From assembly GCA_003216535.1 (NCBI GenBank), contig QCIS01000007.1:1-64000 (forward strand): 64,000 bases of DNA. The letters are read 5' to 3'. Positions 26,792 through 36,465 of the stretch are shown here, one piece after another. The position numbers and the translations under genes were made by a program. The notes under the pieces were generated by a model, which saw only the letters and a list, made by a program, of their open reading frames with translations, was not told the DNA's origin and did no database searches. The DNA is from Prochlorococcus sp. AG-402-N08 (GTDB lineage Bacteria; Cyanobacteriota; Cyanobacteriia; PCC-6307; Cyanobiaceae). How positions within the stretch are numbered: position 1 is the first letter of the stretch; every line of letters begins with the position of its first letter.

Positions 26792-26855
26792 GGAAGGTTA
26801 TAAATTGAACTGTTAAAAGTGTGATTTATTTCACGTTTTTCTGCCGATTTGTTAC

Positions 26856-26878
26856 CTGAGTGACCAGCTGAGTGACCA
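26856..26878 (+). repeat. Paired 11-bp arm-type sites, right
   Basis: CTGAGTGACCA at 26856-26866 and 26868-26878, 19 bp before the tRNA core repeat. Same orientation and period as the left pair. In the excised circle the order would be right pair, core, left pair, a classical attP layout. Confidence 0.7.
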
Positions 26879-26897
26879 AATCCTCGAAAAACCCCTA

Positions 26898-26970
<73 letters not shown>

Positions 26971-27055
26971 GTTAACATAAATTTAGATTTAATTAAGGTA
27001 ATTTCTAATGATTATTTTTAATAAATGGTCTTTTTCAACTTATTAAATTAGAGTT

Positions 27056-28327
27056 TTGTCTATTTCAAATCAAGTAAAACACAATATTAAAAATAATTTT
27101 GGTAAATTAAATTTCTTAATAGGGATATTCTTATTACCTTCAGCATTTTCTTTATCACTAGTTTTTTTATTAATCTCTTTAATATCAAGTATTTCAAGAA
27201 ATAAAAATAATATATTAAATGATAAATATAATGTTTTTTTATTAATAGGGAGTTTTTGGTTAATAATTTGTTCCACGGTACATTCATTTAGAAATGAATT
27301 TTTAATTGCTAATGACTGGGATTCAAGTTTATCTTGGATTGGTTTAGCAAATTGGATTCCACTTTTTTGTTGTTTTTATGGTTTTCAATTTTATTTGAGA
27401 ACGCCTAATGAAAGAAAAACTTTTGGGTTAATACTTATTTTAGGCACCTTTCCAGTTATTGTTTCTGGATTAGGTCAGTCTTTTTTTAACTGGAATGGCC
27501 CCTTAGAAACTTTAGGTGGTTTAATAATTTGGTATCAAAGGCCACTAGAAAATATAACTGAACTTACTGGATTGTTTAATAATCCTAATTATGCAGGACT
27601 TTGGTTAAACATAGTATGGCCATTTTGTCTCGCATTTTCAATAAGGAACAGAACTAATATTTTTCAGGTTTTTTCTGGCTTCTTATTCACCCTTAGCATA
27701 GCCATTACTACAGTTTTAACGAATTCTAGATCAGCATGGATAGGACTAGTATTGGGAACGATATTAATCTTAGGTAGGAAAATAATTAAAATTATTCCAT
27801 ATCTAACATTGACCTCCGTTTTTATTTTTTTAACTTCTCTATTACCTGATTTAGGAAAACACTATAAAAGAATTTTTGAGGTTGTCATCCCAAATCAAAG
27901 CTGGGTTTCTATTGAGCAAAATAACATAACGAGGATAGATATTTGGTACAGTGCTCTTCAAAATATAATTAAAAACCCTCTTTTTGGTAGCGGAGCAGGA
28001 TCATTTCCTCAAATATTCTTAAATGAGACTGGTTTTTTTAGAGGGCATCCACACAATCTTATTTTAGAATTAATGATAAGTTACGGATTACCAGCAGCTT
28101 TTTTAATTACAATAATAATCTCAACATTATTTTTAGTGGCATTTTTAAAAATTTTTTCAATAAAAAACGAAAATAATCCAAATATGATTTTTGAAAAAGC
28201 ATGGATTATTTCTCTATTTATATTGTTAATTTCCCAGATGGTGGATGTTCAATATTTTGATGGAAGAATAAGTATTGTTTTTTGGATATTACTTGGTGGG
28301 GCAAGAAATATAGGAAGAAAAATATAA
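27056..28327 (+). CDS. O-antigen ligase family membrane protein
   Basis: 423-aa polytopic protein with about eleven hydrophobic segments and a large loop before the last ones. The ligase signature region is visible: NNPNYAGLWLN, TNSRSAWIGLVLG, GSGAGSFP and RGHPHNLILELMISYGLP with the conserved histidine. It transfers polysaccharide from undecaprenyl-PP to lipid A-core, or performs a related ligation, at the periplasmic face. Start TTG is the only one that keeps the first helix complete. First gene of the polysaccharide island after the tRNA. Confidence 0.82.
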   Translation: MSISNQVKHNIKNNFGKLNFLIGIFLLPSAFSLSLVFLLISLISSISRNKNNILNDKYNVFLLIGSFWLIICSTVHSFRNEFLIANDWDSSLSWIGLANWIPLFCCFYGFQFYLRTPNERKTFGLILILGTFPVIVSGLGQSFFNWNGPLETLGGLIIWYQRPLENITELTGLFNNPNYAGLWLNIVWPFCLAFSIRNRTNIFQVFSGFLFTLSIAITTVLTNSRSAWIGLVLGTILILGRKIIKIIPYLTLTSVFIFLTSLLPDLGKHYKRIFEVVIPNQSWVSIEQNNITRIDIWYSALQNIIKNPLFGSGAGSFPQIFLNETGFFRGHPHNLILELMISYGLPAAFLITIIISTLFLVAFLKIFSIKNENNPNMIFEKAWIISLFILLISQMVDVQYFDGRISIVFWILLGGARNIGRKI

Positions 28328-28408
28328 TAGGAAAAAGTAATTTAGCTAGGAATAAGAATTTTTTCTAGATTTGCACCATAAGATAATATAAAAGAAATCA
28401 AGGAAATA

Positions 28409-29782
28409 ATGAACTACAGGATGCCTTGGATAATTAGTAGAAGAAGAAAACTAATTGGAAGTTCGCTTGATTGCTCAATAACTATTTTTTTATTCAACTT
28501 TATTTACTTTAAAGAATTAGGGATATATCCAAACAGATTAGTAACTACAAGTTTGGCAATTTTTTGGATCTTAGTAAGTTATGTTTTGGGTAGATATATA
28601 AAGACTGAAAAGATATCAATAAATTCTTTTTTAAAAGCCTTTTTAAAGATTATTTTTTTATATTTATTATGTAATCTTATTTATCTGGTAATTAATTGGT
28701 TCATTCCTTTGGTGTTTTACTGGGATAAGATTCAATTTAGTAGTTATCTTTCAAAAGAATTAAGTAATTTATTCATTAGGGCATCATTGTATATATCTTT
28801 ATTGAGTCTTTTTGTTGAATACTTTTTTAGTATTATTACATACAATATTTATAACAAAAAAAAAGAGTGGATTTTCTATGGTACAGAATCTAAGTTCATG
28901 CAGATTTCAGAAGAAGTGGCGAATATTAAAAATGATATTGTTTTAACAAATATTCCCAATGATAAAAATCTTGATCTTATAAATTTTGAGAATGTTAAGG
29001 GCATAGTTATTGGTGATTTAAATGATATAAAAAAAGAAAATTTAGATATAATTTTTAAACTAAAACTCAAAGGGATTTTGGTTGAAAGTCTATTAACTTG
29101 GGTTGAGAATGAATTCCATAGAATGCCAACAATTATAATCGATAATAAATTCCAACTAGTTGAAAAATTAAAAGCAATTGAAGATAATTATCAATTAAGG
29201 ACGAAAAGAATAGGTGATTTACTTGTAAGTTCTTTTTTATTATTAGTAACATCTCCTTTATTTATTTTTGTGAGCATTTTGATATTTATTGAAGATCGAG
29301 GTCCACTATTCTATTCACAAAAAAGGACGGGACTAAATGGAGAGAAATTTAATATCATTAAATTCAGAAGTATGAAAATTGATGCCGAAAAAAATGGAGT
29401 CCAATGGTCAAAATATACTGATCCAAGGGTTACGCGAATAGGAAGAATTATAAGGGCCACAAGGATAGATGAATTACCACAACTTTTGTGCGTTTTAAAA
29501 GGAACAATGAGCTTAATTGGTCCAAGGCCTGAGAGACCTGAGATAGAAAGTCAATTCTTAAAAAACATTCCCTATTATAATTGCAGATATATACTTAGAC
29601 CAGGTATAAGTGGATGGGCACAGGTTAATTATCCATATGGTGCAAGCATATTTGATACGACAAAAAAACTAAGTTTTGATATCTATTACATAAGCCACTT
29701 TTCAATTCTTTTAGATTTATTAATCTTATTTAAAACTATAAAACTTGTCCTCAATGCAAAAGGGTCAAAACCAAAAATTTAA
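28409..29782 (+). CDS. Initiating sugar transferase (polyprenyl glycosylphosphotransferase, WcaJ/WbaP type)
   Basis: 457-aa protein that starts glycan synthesis by moving a sugar-1-phosphate to undecaprenyl phosphate. N-terminal half: four to five membrane helices. C-terminal catalytic domain: membrane-embedded helix, then DRGPLFYSQKRTGLNG, FNIIKFRSMKIDAE, the arginine cluster ATRIDELPQL and SLIGPRPERPE, with PGISGWAQVNY, all classical for the family. The 240 bp after it contain no gene or repeat that I can support. Confidence 0.93.
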   Translation: MNYRMPWIISRRRKLIGSSLDCSITIFLFNFIYFKELGIYPNRLVTTSLAIFWILVSYVLGRYIKTEKISINSFLKAFLKIIFLYLLCNLIYLVINWFIPLVFYWDKIQFSSYLSKELSNLFIRASLYISLLSLFVEYFFSIITYNIYNKKKEWIFYGTESKFMQISEEVANIKNDIVLTNIPNDKNLDLINFENVKGIVIGDLNDIKKENLDIIFKLKLKGILVESLLTWVENEFHRMPTIIIDNKFQLVEKLKAIEDNYQLRTKRIGDLLVSSFLLLVTSPLFIFVSILIFIEDRGPLFYSQKRTGLNGEKFNIIKFRSMKIDAEKNGVQWSKYTDPRVTRIGRIIRATRIDELPQLLCVLKGTMSLIGPRPERPEIESQFLKNIPYYNCRYILRPGISGWAQVNYPYGASIFDTTKKLSFDIYYISHFSILLDLLILFKTIKLVLNAKGSKPKI

Positions 29783-30022
29783 GTTACCTAGAGGATTTAT
29801 TATTGTAAAAAAATTAAATCGTTATTTTAACTAGATAGTTTTATTATCAATGGAGCTAAAATTAAATATAAATTTCAAAAAAAGCAATATTAATAATTTT
29901 TAATTAGTTAATTGAATTATCTAAAAACAATAGAAATTAATTAGTTACAAATATACAATTTTTAAGTTAATAGTTAATATCGTATATTGTAAAATAGATG
30001 AAATAATTAAATAAGATTTGCT

Positions 30023-30967
30023 ATGAGTCAAATAGAAAAATTAGATTCAGTAGCAATAGTATTAGGCTTTTACAATGATAAGAAATATATAAATGCACAA
30101 GTAAAAAGTATCTTTGAACAAACTCATGAAAATATAAAATTATTCATCTTTGATGATAATTCTACCTTTAAACTAACCAAATCTTTTTTAAAATTAACCA
30201 CAGAAAATAAGAAAAAGTTATCTATTATTAGAAGAAAGAAAAATATTGGGAGTGCTAAAAACTTCCTTTTTGCACTCAAAGAAATCAAGGATGATTTTGC
30301 TTATTATGGATTTAGCGATCAAGATGATATTTGGGAAAAAGATAAAATTAAGATTTCAATAAATGCTCTAAATAAAAAGGATAATGAAAAACCCGTCTTA
30401 TTTTCATCTAGGACTGAATACTTTAATGAGGATTGTACTAAAAAAATTGGAGAATCAAAATTATTTAAAAAAAAGCCAATGTTTGCTAATTCTTTAATTC
30501 AAAATGTTGCGGGAGGTAATACTATGCTAATGAACAAAAAAGCACAGAAATTAATTGTATCATCTCTTAATTCTGATATATATACTCAACATGATTGGTA
30601 TTGTTATCAATTAATTTCAGGCGCTGGTGGCGAAGTAATTTTTAGTTTAGAAAAAACATTAAAGTACAGACAGCATGAGAAGAATTTAATAGGAAGAAAT
30701 GATAGAAAAAGTGATAAATTGAGAAGATTTAAAAAGTTCTTTTCAGGTAGTTTTAAAAATTGGATAGATATAAATCTTTCTAATATAGAAAATAATAAAA
30801 GTTTAATAGAATCAAAGAATTTGAAAATTCTTGAAAATTTTAAAAAATGTAGGAATTCAAAAAATCCACTTATGAGAATTATTTTCTACAGAAAATCTGG
30901 GGTTTTTAGACAATCTTCATTAGAAAACTTAATTATCTTTATTGGAATTTTATTTAATAAAATATGA
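30023..30967 (+). CDS. GT2-family glycosyltransferase (rhamnosyltransferase-like)
   Basis: 314 aa, inverting GT-A fold. Motifs: VLGFYNDKKYINAQVKSI at the start, IFDDNSTF (nucleotide-sugar aspartates), FSDQDDIWEKDKI (acidic metal-binding region) and QHDWYCYQLISGAGG. The DQDDIW-type motif is common in alpha-rhamnosyltransferase-like GT2 enzymes, and the dTDP-rhamnose operon follows directly, making rhamnose a reasonable donor guess. Confidence 0.82.
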   Translation: MSQIEKLDSVAIVLGFYNDKKYINAQVKSIFEQTHENIKLFIFDDNSTFKLTKSFLKLTTENKKKLSIIRRKKNIGSAKNFLFALKEIKDDFAYYGFSDQDDIWEKDKIKISINALNKKDNEKPVLFSSRTEYFNEDCTKKIGESKLFKKKPMFANSLIQNVAGGNTMLMNKKAQKLIVSSLNSDIYTQHDWYCYQLISGAGGEVIFSLEKTLKYRQHEKNLIGRNDRKSDKLRRFKKFFSGSFKNWIDINLSNIENNKSLIESKNLKILENFKKCRNSKNPLMRIIFYRKSGVFRQSSLENLIIFIGILFNKI

Positions 30968-31044
30968 AATTTTATACATTTTTTTGCAATAAATTTACTT
31001 AGTAAGTCACCTCTTATCTAAGATAAAGTAACTAAATCCAAATT

Positions 31045-31926
31045 TTGAATAATTCAAGTTTTAGAAAAGGAATCATTCTTGCAGGAGGCACAGGGAGTAG
31101 ATTATTCCCCATAACCAATGGCGTTTGCAAACAACTGCTACCAGTTTATGACAAACCAATGATTTATTATCCTCTTTCTACTTTGATGTTGGCAGGTGTA
31201 AGGGATATTCTCATAATCACAACACCAGAAGATTCGGAGAACTTTAAAAAGTTGCTTGGCGACGGTAATAACTTGGGTATTAACTTACATTATGCAATTC
31301 AAGATAAACCTCAAGGATTGGCACAAGCATTCCTAATAGGAGAAAATTTTCTCGATGGATCACCCTCAATAATGATTTTAGGAGACAATCTATTTTACGG
31401 AAAAGGATTCGTAAATCAATTAAAAGCTGCTTCCTTGAGAAAAAATTCAACCATATTTGCTTATCCAGTTAGTGATCCCGAGAGATATGGAATTGTAGAC
31501 TTTGATAAGGATGGAAAAGTAAAAAGTATTGAAGAAAAACCTCTTCAACCAAAAAGCAAATATGCCATAACAGGATTATATTTTTATGATGAATCAGTAG
31601 TTGAAAAAGCAAAACTAGTAACTCCTTCAGATAGAGGAGAACTAGAGATAAGTGATCTTAACAAATTCTATTTAGAAGAAGGAACTCTTAATGTTGAGCT
31701 ATTTAATAGAGGAATGGCATGGTTAGATACAGGAACTACAGATTCTCTTTTGGATGCTTCGTCTTTTATTAAAACAATTGAAAGTAGGCAAGGTTTAAAA
31801 ATAAGTTGTCCTGAAGAAATTGCTTGGAGAAATGGTTGGATTAGCGATGAACATTTAATAGTACTATCTCAATCACTTAAAAAAAGTGGGTATGGAAGAT
31901 ATTTAATTAATCTACTTGAAGAATAG
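31045..31926 (+). CDS. rmlA: Glucose-1-phosphate thymidylyltransferase
   Basis: First enzyme of dTDP-L-rhamnose synthesis: glucose-1-P plus dTTP gives dTDP-glucose. Nucleotide-binding GGTGSRLFPITNGVCKQLLP, YDKPMIYYPLSTLML and ILGDNLFYG motifs are visible; 293 aa is normal. Start is TTG at 31045 (MNNSSFRKGIILAGGTG context); no ATG lies near. The next gene overlaps or abuts, giving an rmlA-C-D-B operon. Confidence 0.96.
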   Translation: MNNSSFRKGIILAGGTGSRLFPITNGVCKQLLPVYDKPMIYYPLSTLMLAGVRDILIITTPEDSENFKKLLGDGNNLGINLHYAIQDKPQGLAQAFLIGENFLDGSPSIMILGDNLFYGKGFVNQLKAASLRKNSTIFAYPVSDPERYGIVDFDKDGKVKSIEEKPLQPKSKYAITGLYFYDESVVEKAKLVTPSDRGELEISDLNKFYLEEGTLNVELFNRGMAWLDTGTTDSLLDASSFIKTIESRQGLKISCPEEIAWRNGWISDEHLIVLSQSLKKSGYGRYLINLLEE

Positions 31927-31930
31927 ATCT

Positions 31931-32533
31931 ATGGTATTAACATCACAAAAGATTAGCAATGTAAATGGCCAAATAATTGAGGGTCCCTTATTAATTAAGC
32001 CTAATGTATTTAATGATGACAGAGGTTTTTTTATGGAGAGTTGGAATAGCAATGATTGGAAAAGTATAATTGAAAAAAGTAAACAAGAATTTAATTTATT
32101 TTTACAAGATAATCACTCTCAATCCTCTATTGGAGTATTGAGGGGATTACATTATCAATTAAATCCATATGCTCAAGGAAAGCTTGTAAGATGCATATCA
32201 GGAGAAATCTTCGACGTAGCCGTAGACATAAGAATTAATTCTCCTACTTTTGGAAAGTATGTAGGAGAATTCTTGAGTTCTGAAAATTATCTTCAACTTT
32301 GGATTCCAGAAGGATTTGCCCATGGATTCTTAACTATCTCAGAAAAAGCTGAAGTCGTATATAAAACTACAAATTTTTGGGATAAAAATTCCGAAAGAAG
32401 CATAAAGTGGGATGATCCATTAATAAATATTGAGTGGCCAGAAATAATTCTAAAAAATAATGGAATTTTAATCAGCCCAAAAGATTCTCAAGCGCCATTA
32501 CTATCTGAATTAAATTCAAAGGACTTATTTTAA
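31931..32533 (+). CDS. rmlC: dTDP-4-dehydrorhamnose 3,5-epimerase
   Basis: Cupin-fold epimerase, third step of dTDP-rhamnose synthesis. Conserved DDRGFFMESW, DNHSQSSIGVLRGLHYQ and the GFAHGFLTISE motif with catalytic histidine are seen. I prefer the ATG at 31931 over an upstream in-frame TTG inside rmlA. The stop overlaps the rmlD start by one base (TAATG). Confidence 0.95.
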   Translation: MVLTSQKISNVNGQIIEGPLLIKPNVFNDDRGFFMESWNSNDWKSIIEKSKQEFNLFLQDNHSQSSIGVLRGLHYQLNPYAQGKLVRCISGEIFDVAVDIRINSPTFGKYVGEFLSSENYLQLWIPEGFAHGFLTISEKAEVVYKTTNFWDKNSERSIKWDDPLINIEWPEIILKNNGILISPKDSQAPLLSELNSKDLF

Positions 32534-33429
32534 TGAAAATTCTTTTAATAGGAGCTACAGGCCAACTGGGTCAAACGTTAATTAAAACTAAACCACAAAA
32601 TATAGAAATTGTTGAATGTAGCAGATCAAATATTGATCTATCTAACTTAGAATTAATAAATGATTTTATATTAAGTTCTAACGCAAACTTTGTAATTAAT
32701 TCTGCCGCTTATACAGAAGTTGATAGAGCCGAATTAGAATCTGAATTGGCTTACCAAATAAATGCTGAAGCTCCAAATGCTATTGCAAACTCAGTTTCAA
32801 AAACTAAAGGTAGTTTAATTCATATTAGTACAGACTTTGTTTTTGATGGGACAAAAAATATACCATACAACCCAAAAGATTATGTAAAACCTTTAGGCAT
32901 ATACGGAAAATCAAAAGCCAAAGGTGAAGAATATGTACTTAAATTGAAAAATAATTACGTTGTTCGAACTAGTTGGCTTTATGGAGATTTTGGCAAGAAT
33001 TTCTGCCTTACAATGTTACGTTTGCATAAAGAGAAATCACTCGCTAAACAGCCATTAAGAGTAGTTTCTGACCAAATAGGAGCACCAACTAGTACATATT
33101 CTCTTTCAAGATTTTGCTGGAAAATTATAGACTCTTTGTCAAAGTCGAAAATTATTCCCTCTTTGCTCCACTGGTCAGACGCTGGGGTTGCTAGTTGGTT
33201 CGATTTTGCTTTTGCAATTGGAGAAATTGGAGTTGAAAAAGGTCTAATTTCTGAAGCTGCAAAAGTAATTCCAATTAAATCAGATGAATATAAAACACCT
33301 GCTAAAAGGCCGCATTATTCACTTTTAAATTGTGAAGAGTCAACAAATATATTGCAAGAAAATCAATTCCATTGGCGTGTAGAACTAAAAAAAGTCATGG
33401 ATGAAATTAAACTAAAAAACTTTAAATAA
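32533..33429 (+). CDS. rmlD: dTDP-4-dehydrorhamnose reductase
   Basis: NAD(P)H-dependent short-chain reductase, last step to dTDP-L-rhamnose. Rossmann motif GATGQLGQTL at the N-terminus, NSAAYTEVDRAE, HISTDFVFDG and the catalytic YGKSKAKGE. 298 aa, complete. Overlaps rmlC by one base. Confidence 0.95.
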   Translation: MKILLIGATGQLGQTLIKTKPQNIEIVECSRSNIDLSNLELINDFILSSNANFVINSAAYTEVDRAELESELAYQINAEAPNAIANSVSKTKGSLIHISTDFVFDGTKNIPYNPKDYVKPLGIYGKSKAKGEEYVLKLKNNYVVRTSWLYGDFGKNFCLTMLRLHKEKSLAKQPLRVVSDQIGAPTSTYSLSRFCWKIIDSLSKSKIIPSLLHWSDAGVASWFDFAFAIGEIGVEKGLISEAAKVIPIKSDEYKTPAKRPHYSLLNCEESTNILQENQFHWRVELKKVMDEIKLKNFK

Positions 33430-33523
33430 TTTCATAACTATAAAAATATATCCTTTTCTAATTGAGAAGAATATTTATCATGATAAAATCAAAAAGTTTT
33501 TATATTTCCAATAAAGCATACTC

Positions 33524-34534
33524 ATGAAGATATTAATAACAGGAGGATGTGGTTTTATTGGGGGCGCACTTATAAGAAAATTATTGACAACTACTGACCA
33601 TGAAATTTTAAATTTAGATAAATTTGGATATGCTAGCAATCATTTAAGTATTGATCAAACTATCAATCAATTGAAAACAAATAAATACAAATTATTCAAA
33701 ATTGATCTAAACAATAAAAATAAATTAGAAGAAATAATACAAAATTTTGAACCTGATTTAATTATGCATCTAGCTGCAGAAAGTCATGTTGATAGATCAA
33801 TAGAATCTCCTGGGCATTTCATAGAGAGTAATATAGTAGGAACTTTTAATTTGCTTGAATCTTGTCGTAAGTTTTTTTATTCCCTGAATATAGAGAAAAA
33901 ATCCAGATTTATTTTCCACCACATAAGTACTGACGAGGTTTTTGGCTCTTTAGGAGAAAAAGGCCGTTTTTCAGAATCTACACCCTATGATCCAAGAAGT
34001 CCTTATTCTGCATCAAAGGCTTCAAGTGATCATCTTGTAAGATCTTGGTATCATACCTATGGATTGCCAGTTATCGTTACCAATTGCTCGAATAATTTTG
34101 GACCTTGGCAATTCCCCGAAAAGCTTATTCCACTAGTTACTTTAAAAGCAATTCATTCAGAAAAAATTCCAATTTATGGAGATGGCTCTAACGTAAGAGA
34201 TTGGCTATTTGTAGAGGATCATGTAGACGGGTTAATACTCTCTGCAACGAAAGGGGAAATTGGTGAGACTTATTGTATTGGAGGATTTGGGGAAAAAACA
34301 AATATTGAAGTAGTTGAAAAAATTTGTGATATTCTCGATAATCTTAATCCCAAAGCATTTAAACACAAAGACTTAATATCTTTTGTAAAGGATAGAAAAG
34401 GTCATGACAGGAGATACTCTATTAATTCAGACAAAATACAATCAGAACTAAATTGGAAACCAAAACATTCTTTTGACGATGGGCTTTTAAAAACTGTTGA
34501 ATGGTATTTAAAGAATGAAAATATATTTAATTAA
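33524..34534 (+). CDS. rmlB: dTDP-glucose 4,6-dehydratase
   Basis: Extended SDR, second step of dTDP-rhamnose synthesis. GGCGFIGGALIRKLL (NAD binding), HLAAESHVDRSI, HISTDEVFG, YSASKASSDHLVR with catalytic tyrosine/lysine, and NCSNNFGPWQFPEKLIP all match. 336 aa. Separated from rmlD by 94 bp of AT-rich DNA. It ends 66 bp before the convergent ABC permease. Confidence 0.96.
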   Translation: MKILITGGCGFIGGALIRKLLTTTDHEILNLDKFGYASNHLSIDQTINQLKTNKYKLFKIDLNNKNKLEEIIQNFEPDLIMHLAAESHVDRSIESPGHFIESNIVGTFNLLESCRKFFYSLNIEKKSRFIFHHISTDEVFGSLGEKGRFSESTPYDPRSPYSASKASSDHLVRSWYHTYGLPVIVTNCSNNFGPWQFPEKLIPLVTLKAIHSEKIPIYGDGSNVRDWLFVEDHVDGLILSATKGEIGETYCIGGFGEKTNIEVVEKICDILDNLNPKAFKHKDLISFVKDRKGHDRRYSINSDKIQSELNWKPKHSFDDGLLKTVEWYLKNENIFN

Positions 34535-34600
34535 TACAATACAAAATAATAAATTCGAATAAATTTCAACAAAGTTTGTTTGGAATAAAAATATTTATAA

Positions 34601-35389
34601 TTAAGAGAAATAAAAAACAAGTCTTTTTTTATACTTGTTTAGGAACAGTAAAGATATGAAAAACATTCCTACATTCAAAATTAATAATAAAAAAGATTCT
34701 TTAAAGAAAAATTTTCCTTCAATAATTGAGTCTCTAAATAAAGCTAGGATTTTATAAATAGGATTAAAATTAGCAATAAAAGACAACTTTCCAAGATTTC
34801 TCTCGGGATAAAGAATGGGTGACATTAAAAAAATCAATTGGGTTAATATTGGTACCAGTTGATAAATATCTGTATACCTTGCAGCTAATAAACATATCAT
34901 TAATGGTGCCCAGAAGATGAAAATTATTAAATTCACAAAATGTATTGGTATATAAATTAAATTCATAAAAATCTGACTATCCAAAATGCCTAAAAAGATT
35001 ATTACCATTGCAATTGATTGCAAGAAAGTCTGAATTTCAAAGCACCATTCCTCAAGAACGAAGAATAATGGATTAATATTCGTATTCATTAAGCTTGATG
35101 AATTATTTGTAAAAATGTTTGGTGCATCATTAATTGAACCACCAATGGTGTTCCAAATAGAAAAACCCAACCCAAGATAAATGTAATACTCTTTGAAGTT
35201 TTCGGCCTTAAATACTACTCCATAAACGAAACCTAAAACACCTACAAGTAAAAGATTTGATATTCCCAACCAAAAGCTTCCTAAATAAGTCCTTACATAT
35301 CTAGCTCTTGTTTTGGCTGAGGCTGTATACCACCATACAGTTTTTGTTTTATAAATATAACTTAAGTATTTACTTATTCCTCTTAGCAT
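34601..35389 (-). CDS. wzm: ABC-2 polysaccharide export permease (Wzm-like)
   Basis: 262-aa membrane protein with six hydrophobic segments, the ABC-2 type used to export O-antigen or capsule. Start region TVWWYTASAKTRARYVRTYLGSFWLGISN carries the amphipathic interface helix (residues about 17-45), and ILTQLIFLMSPILYPERNL near residues 183-201 is the typical penultimate-helix motif. It overlaps the ATPase gene by 20 bp, so the pair is co-translated. Confidence 0.85.
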   Translation of the reverse strand: MLRGISKYLSYIYKTKTVWWYTASAKTRARYVRTYLGSFWLGISNLLLVGVLGFVYGVVFKAENFKEYYIYLGLGFSIWNTIGGSINDAPNIFTNNSSSLMNTNINPLFFVLEEWCFEIQTFLQSIAMVIIFLGILDSQIFMNLIYIPIHFVNLIIFIFWAPLMICLLAARYTDIYQLVPILTQLIFLMSPILYPERNLGKLSFIANFNPIYKILALFRDSIIEGKFFFKESFLLLILNVGMFFISLLFLNKYKKRLVFYFS

Positions 35390-36131
35390 AAAAATCTAAT
35401 GCATCATTAAGCTTTCCATCATACACTACATTTCCACAAGAGAATACCAAACCTCTAGAGCAAAACTTATTTAATAAATCAGGTGAATGACTTGCAAATA
35501 CTAATGTTCCTGCATTTGCAACAAATTCTCTCATTCTTTTCTCAGCTTTTTGATAGAAAGAATTATCGCCAGTACCAATCCCTTCATCAAGCGCAAGAAA
35601 TTCATGCTTATCAAAGGTTAGTATCGAGAATATAAATCTACTTTTCATACCTTCACTGTATGTTTTAATTGGCAAAGCGATGAAATCCCCTAAACCAGAA
35701 AACTCAACAATATCCTTTAAATAATCTTCAAATCCCTTTAAATTTCCATATCTAAAAAGATAATGAGCTTTAGCAGAATCTATCCCAGTTAAAACTTCAG
35801 ACACTATAAAGGATGGCGATAGCATAGGATATGGTTTTACTTTCTTATATATTTTCCCAGAAGTAGGGAAATATATCTCAGATATAAGTCTCAAAAAAGA
35901 GGATTTACCAGAGCCATTATGTCCAATTAAAGCAATTTTTTCTCCCCTGTAAATGTTTAAAGAAATTGAGTTTAAAGCTTCTACAGTACTAATATTGTTT
36001 TGATATGATACTGTACTTCCAGTTACAGCTCTATAGAAAGATTTTTTCAAAGATAATTCAGTTTTAGAAAAAACTGGAATTCTTAATGAAACCTTGTCTA
36101 AGCTCATTACTAATTCTCTTTTAGTACTCAT
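35370..36131 (-). CDS. wzt: ABC polysaccharide export ATPase (Wzt-like, short)
   Basis: 253-aa ATPase. Walker A GHNGSGKSS, signature SEGMKSRF, Walker B region FLALDEGIGTGD and switch histidine FASHSPDLL. Family members exporting modified O-antigens carry a C-terminal carbohydrate-binding domain; this one stops after the ATPase domain, so chain-length or substrate gating would be by another route, as in KpsT/TagH-type short forms. The second in-frame ATG (MSLDKVSL) is an alternative start. Confidence 0.85.
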   Translation of the reverse strand: MSTKRELVMSLDKVSLRIPVFSKTELSLKKSFYRAVTGSTVSYQNNISTVEALNSISLNIYRGEKIALIGHNGSGKSSFLRLISEIYFPTSGKIYKKVKPYPMLSPSFIVSEVLTGIDSAKAHYLFRYGNLKGFEDYLKDIVEFSGLGDFIALPIKTYSEGMKSRFIFSILTFDKHEFLALDEGIGTGDNSFYQKAEKRMREFVANAGTLVFASHSPDLLNKFCSRGLVFSCGNVVYDGKLNDALDFYAKRNK

Positions 36132-36465
36132 ATTTTTTTTCTAAATATAATTTTATTTATAGCCATATGAACAAATACATATACGTTAATTTATATTATA
36201 TCTAATTTAAGTATTTTTAATTTCAAATTTGGAAGTGAAGTTAAAGATATGAAAAGTTTTTGACATATTTAAGTTTCCTTAATAAAAAATTTAAAGAACC
36301 TTGTTTTTAAAGATCTCCTATAATAAAAAGTACATAATTTTGAAAATATTTTTTAATTTAGTTAGGATATATTTCCTTTAGGGTCTTATATTTAATTCTT
36401 TAATTAAGGTATTTAAAAATAAAAAAATTTTAATTTATTTGAGATGTTAATCTTATAAATATGTT
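36132..36465. other. AT-rich intergenic region
   Basis: 334 bp between divergent genes. It must hold promoters for the minus-strand ABC pair and the plus-strand RgpF-like gene. I see no open frame of interest, no strong hairpin and no repeat; TATATT/TATAAT-like hexamers are too common here to single out. Confidence 0.5.

Noticed and set aside
29783..30022. Possible small gene or regulator between the sugar transferase and GT2 genes
   Set aside because: No open frame with a plausible start, no hairpin or repeat; only AT-rich spacer seen.
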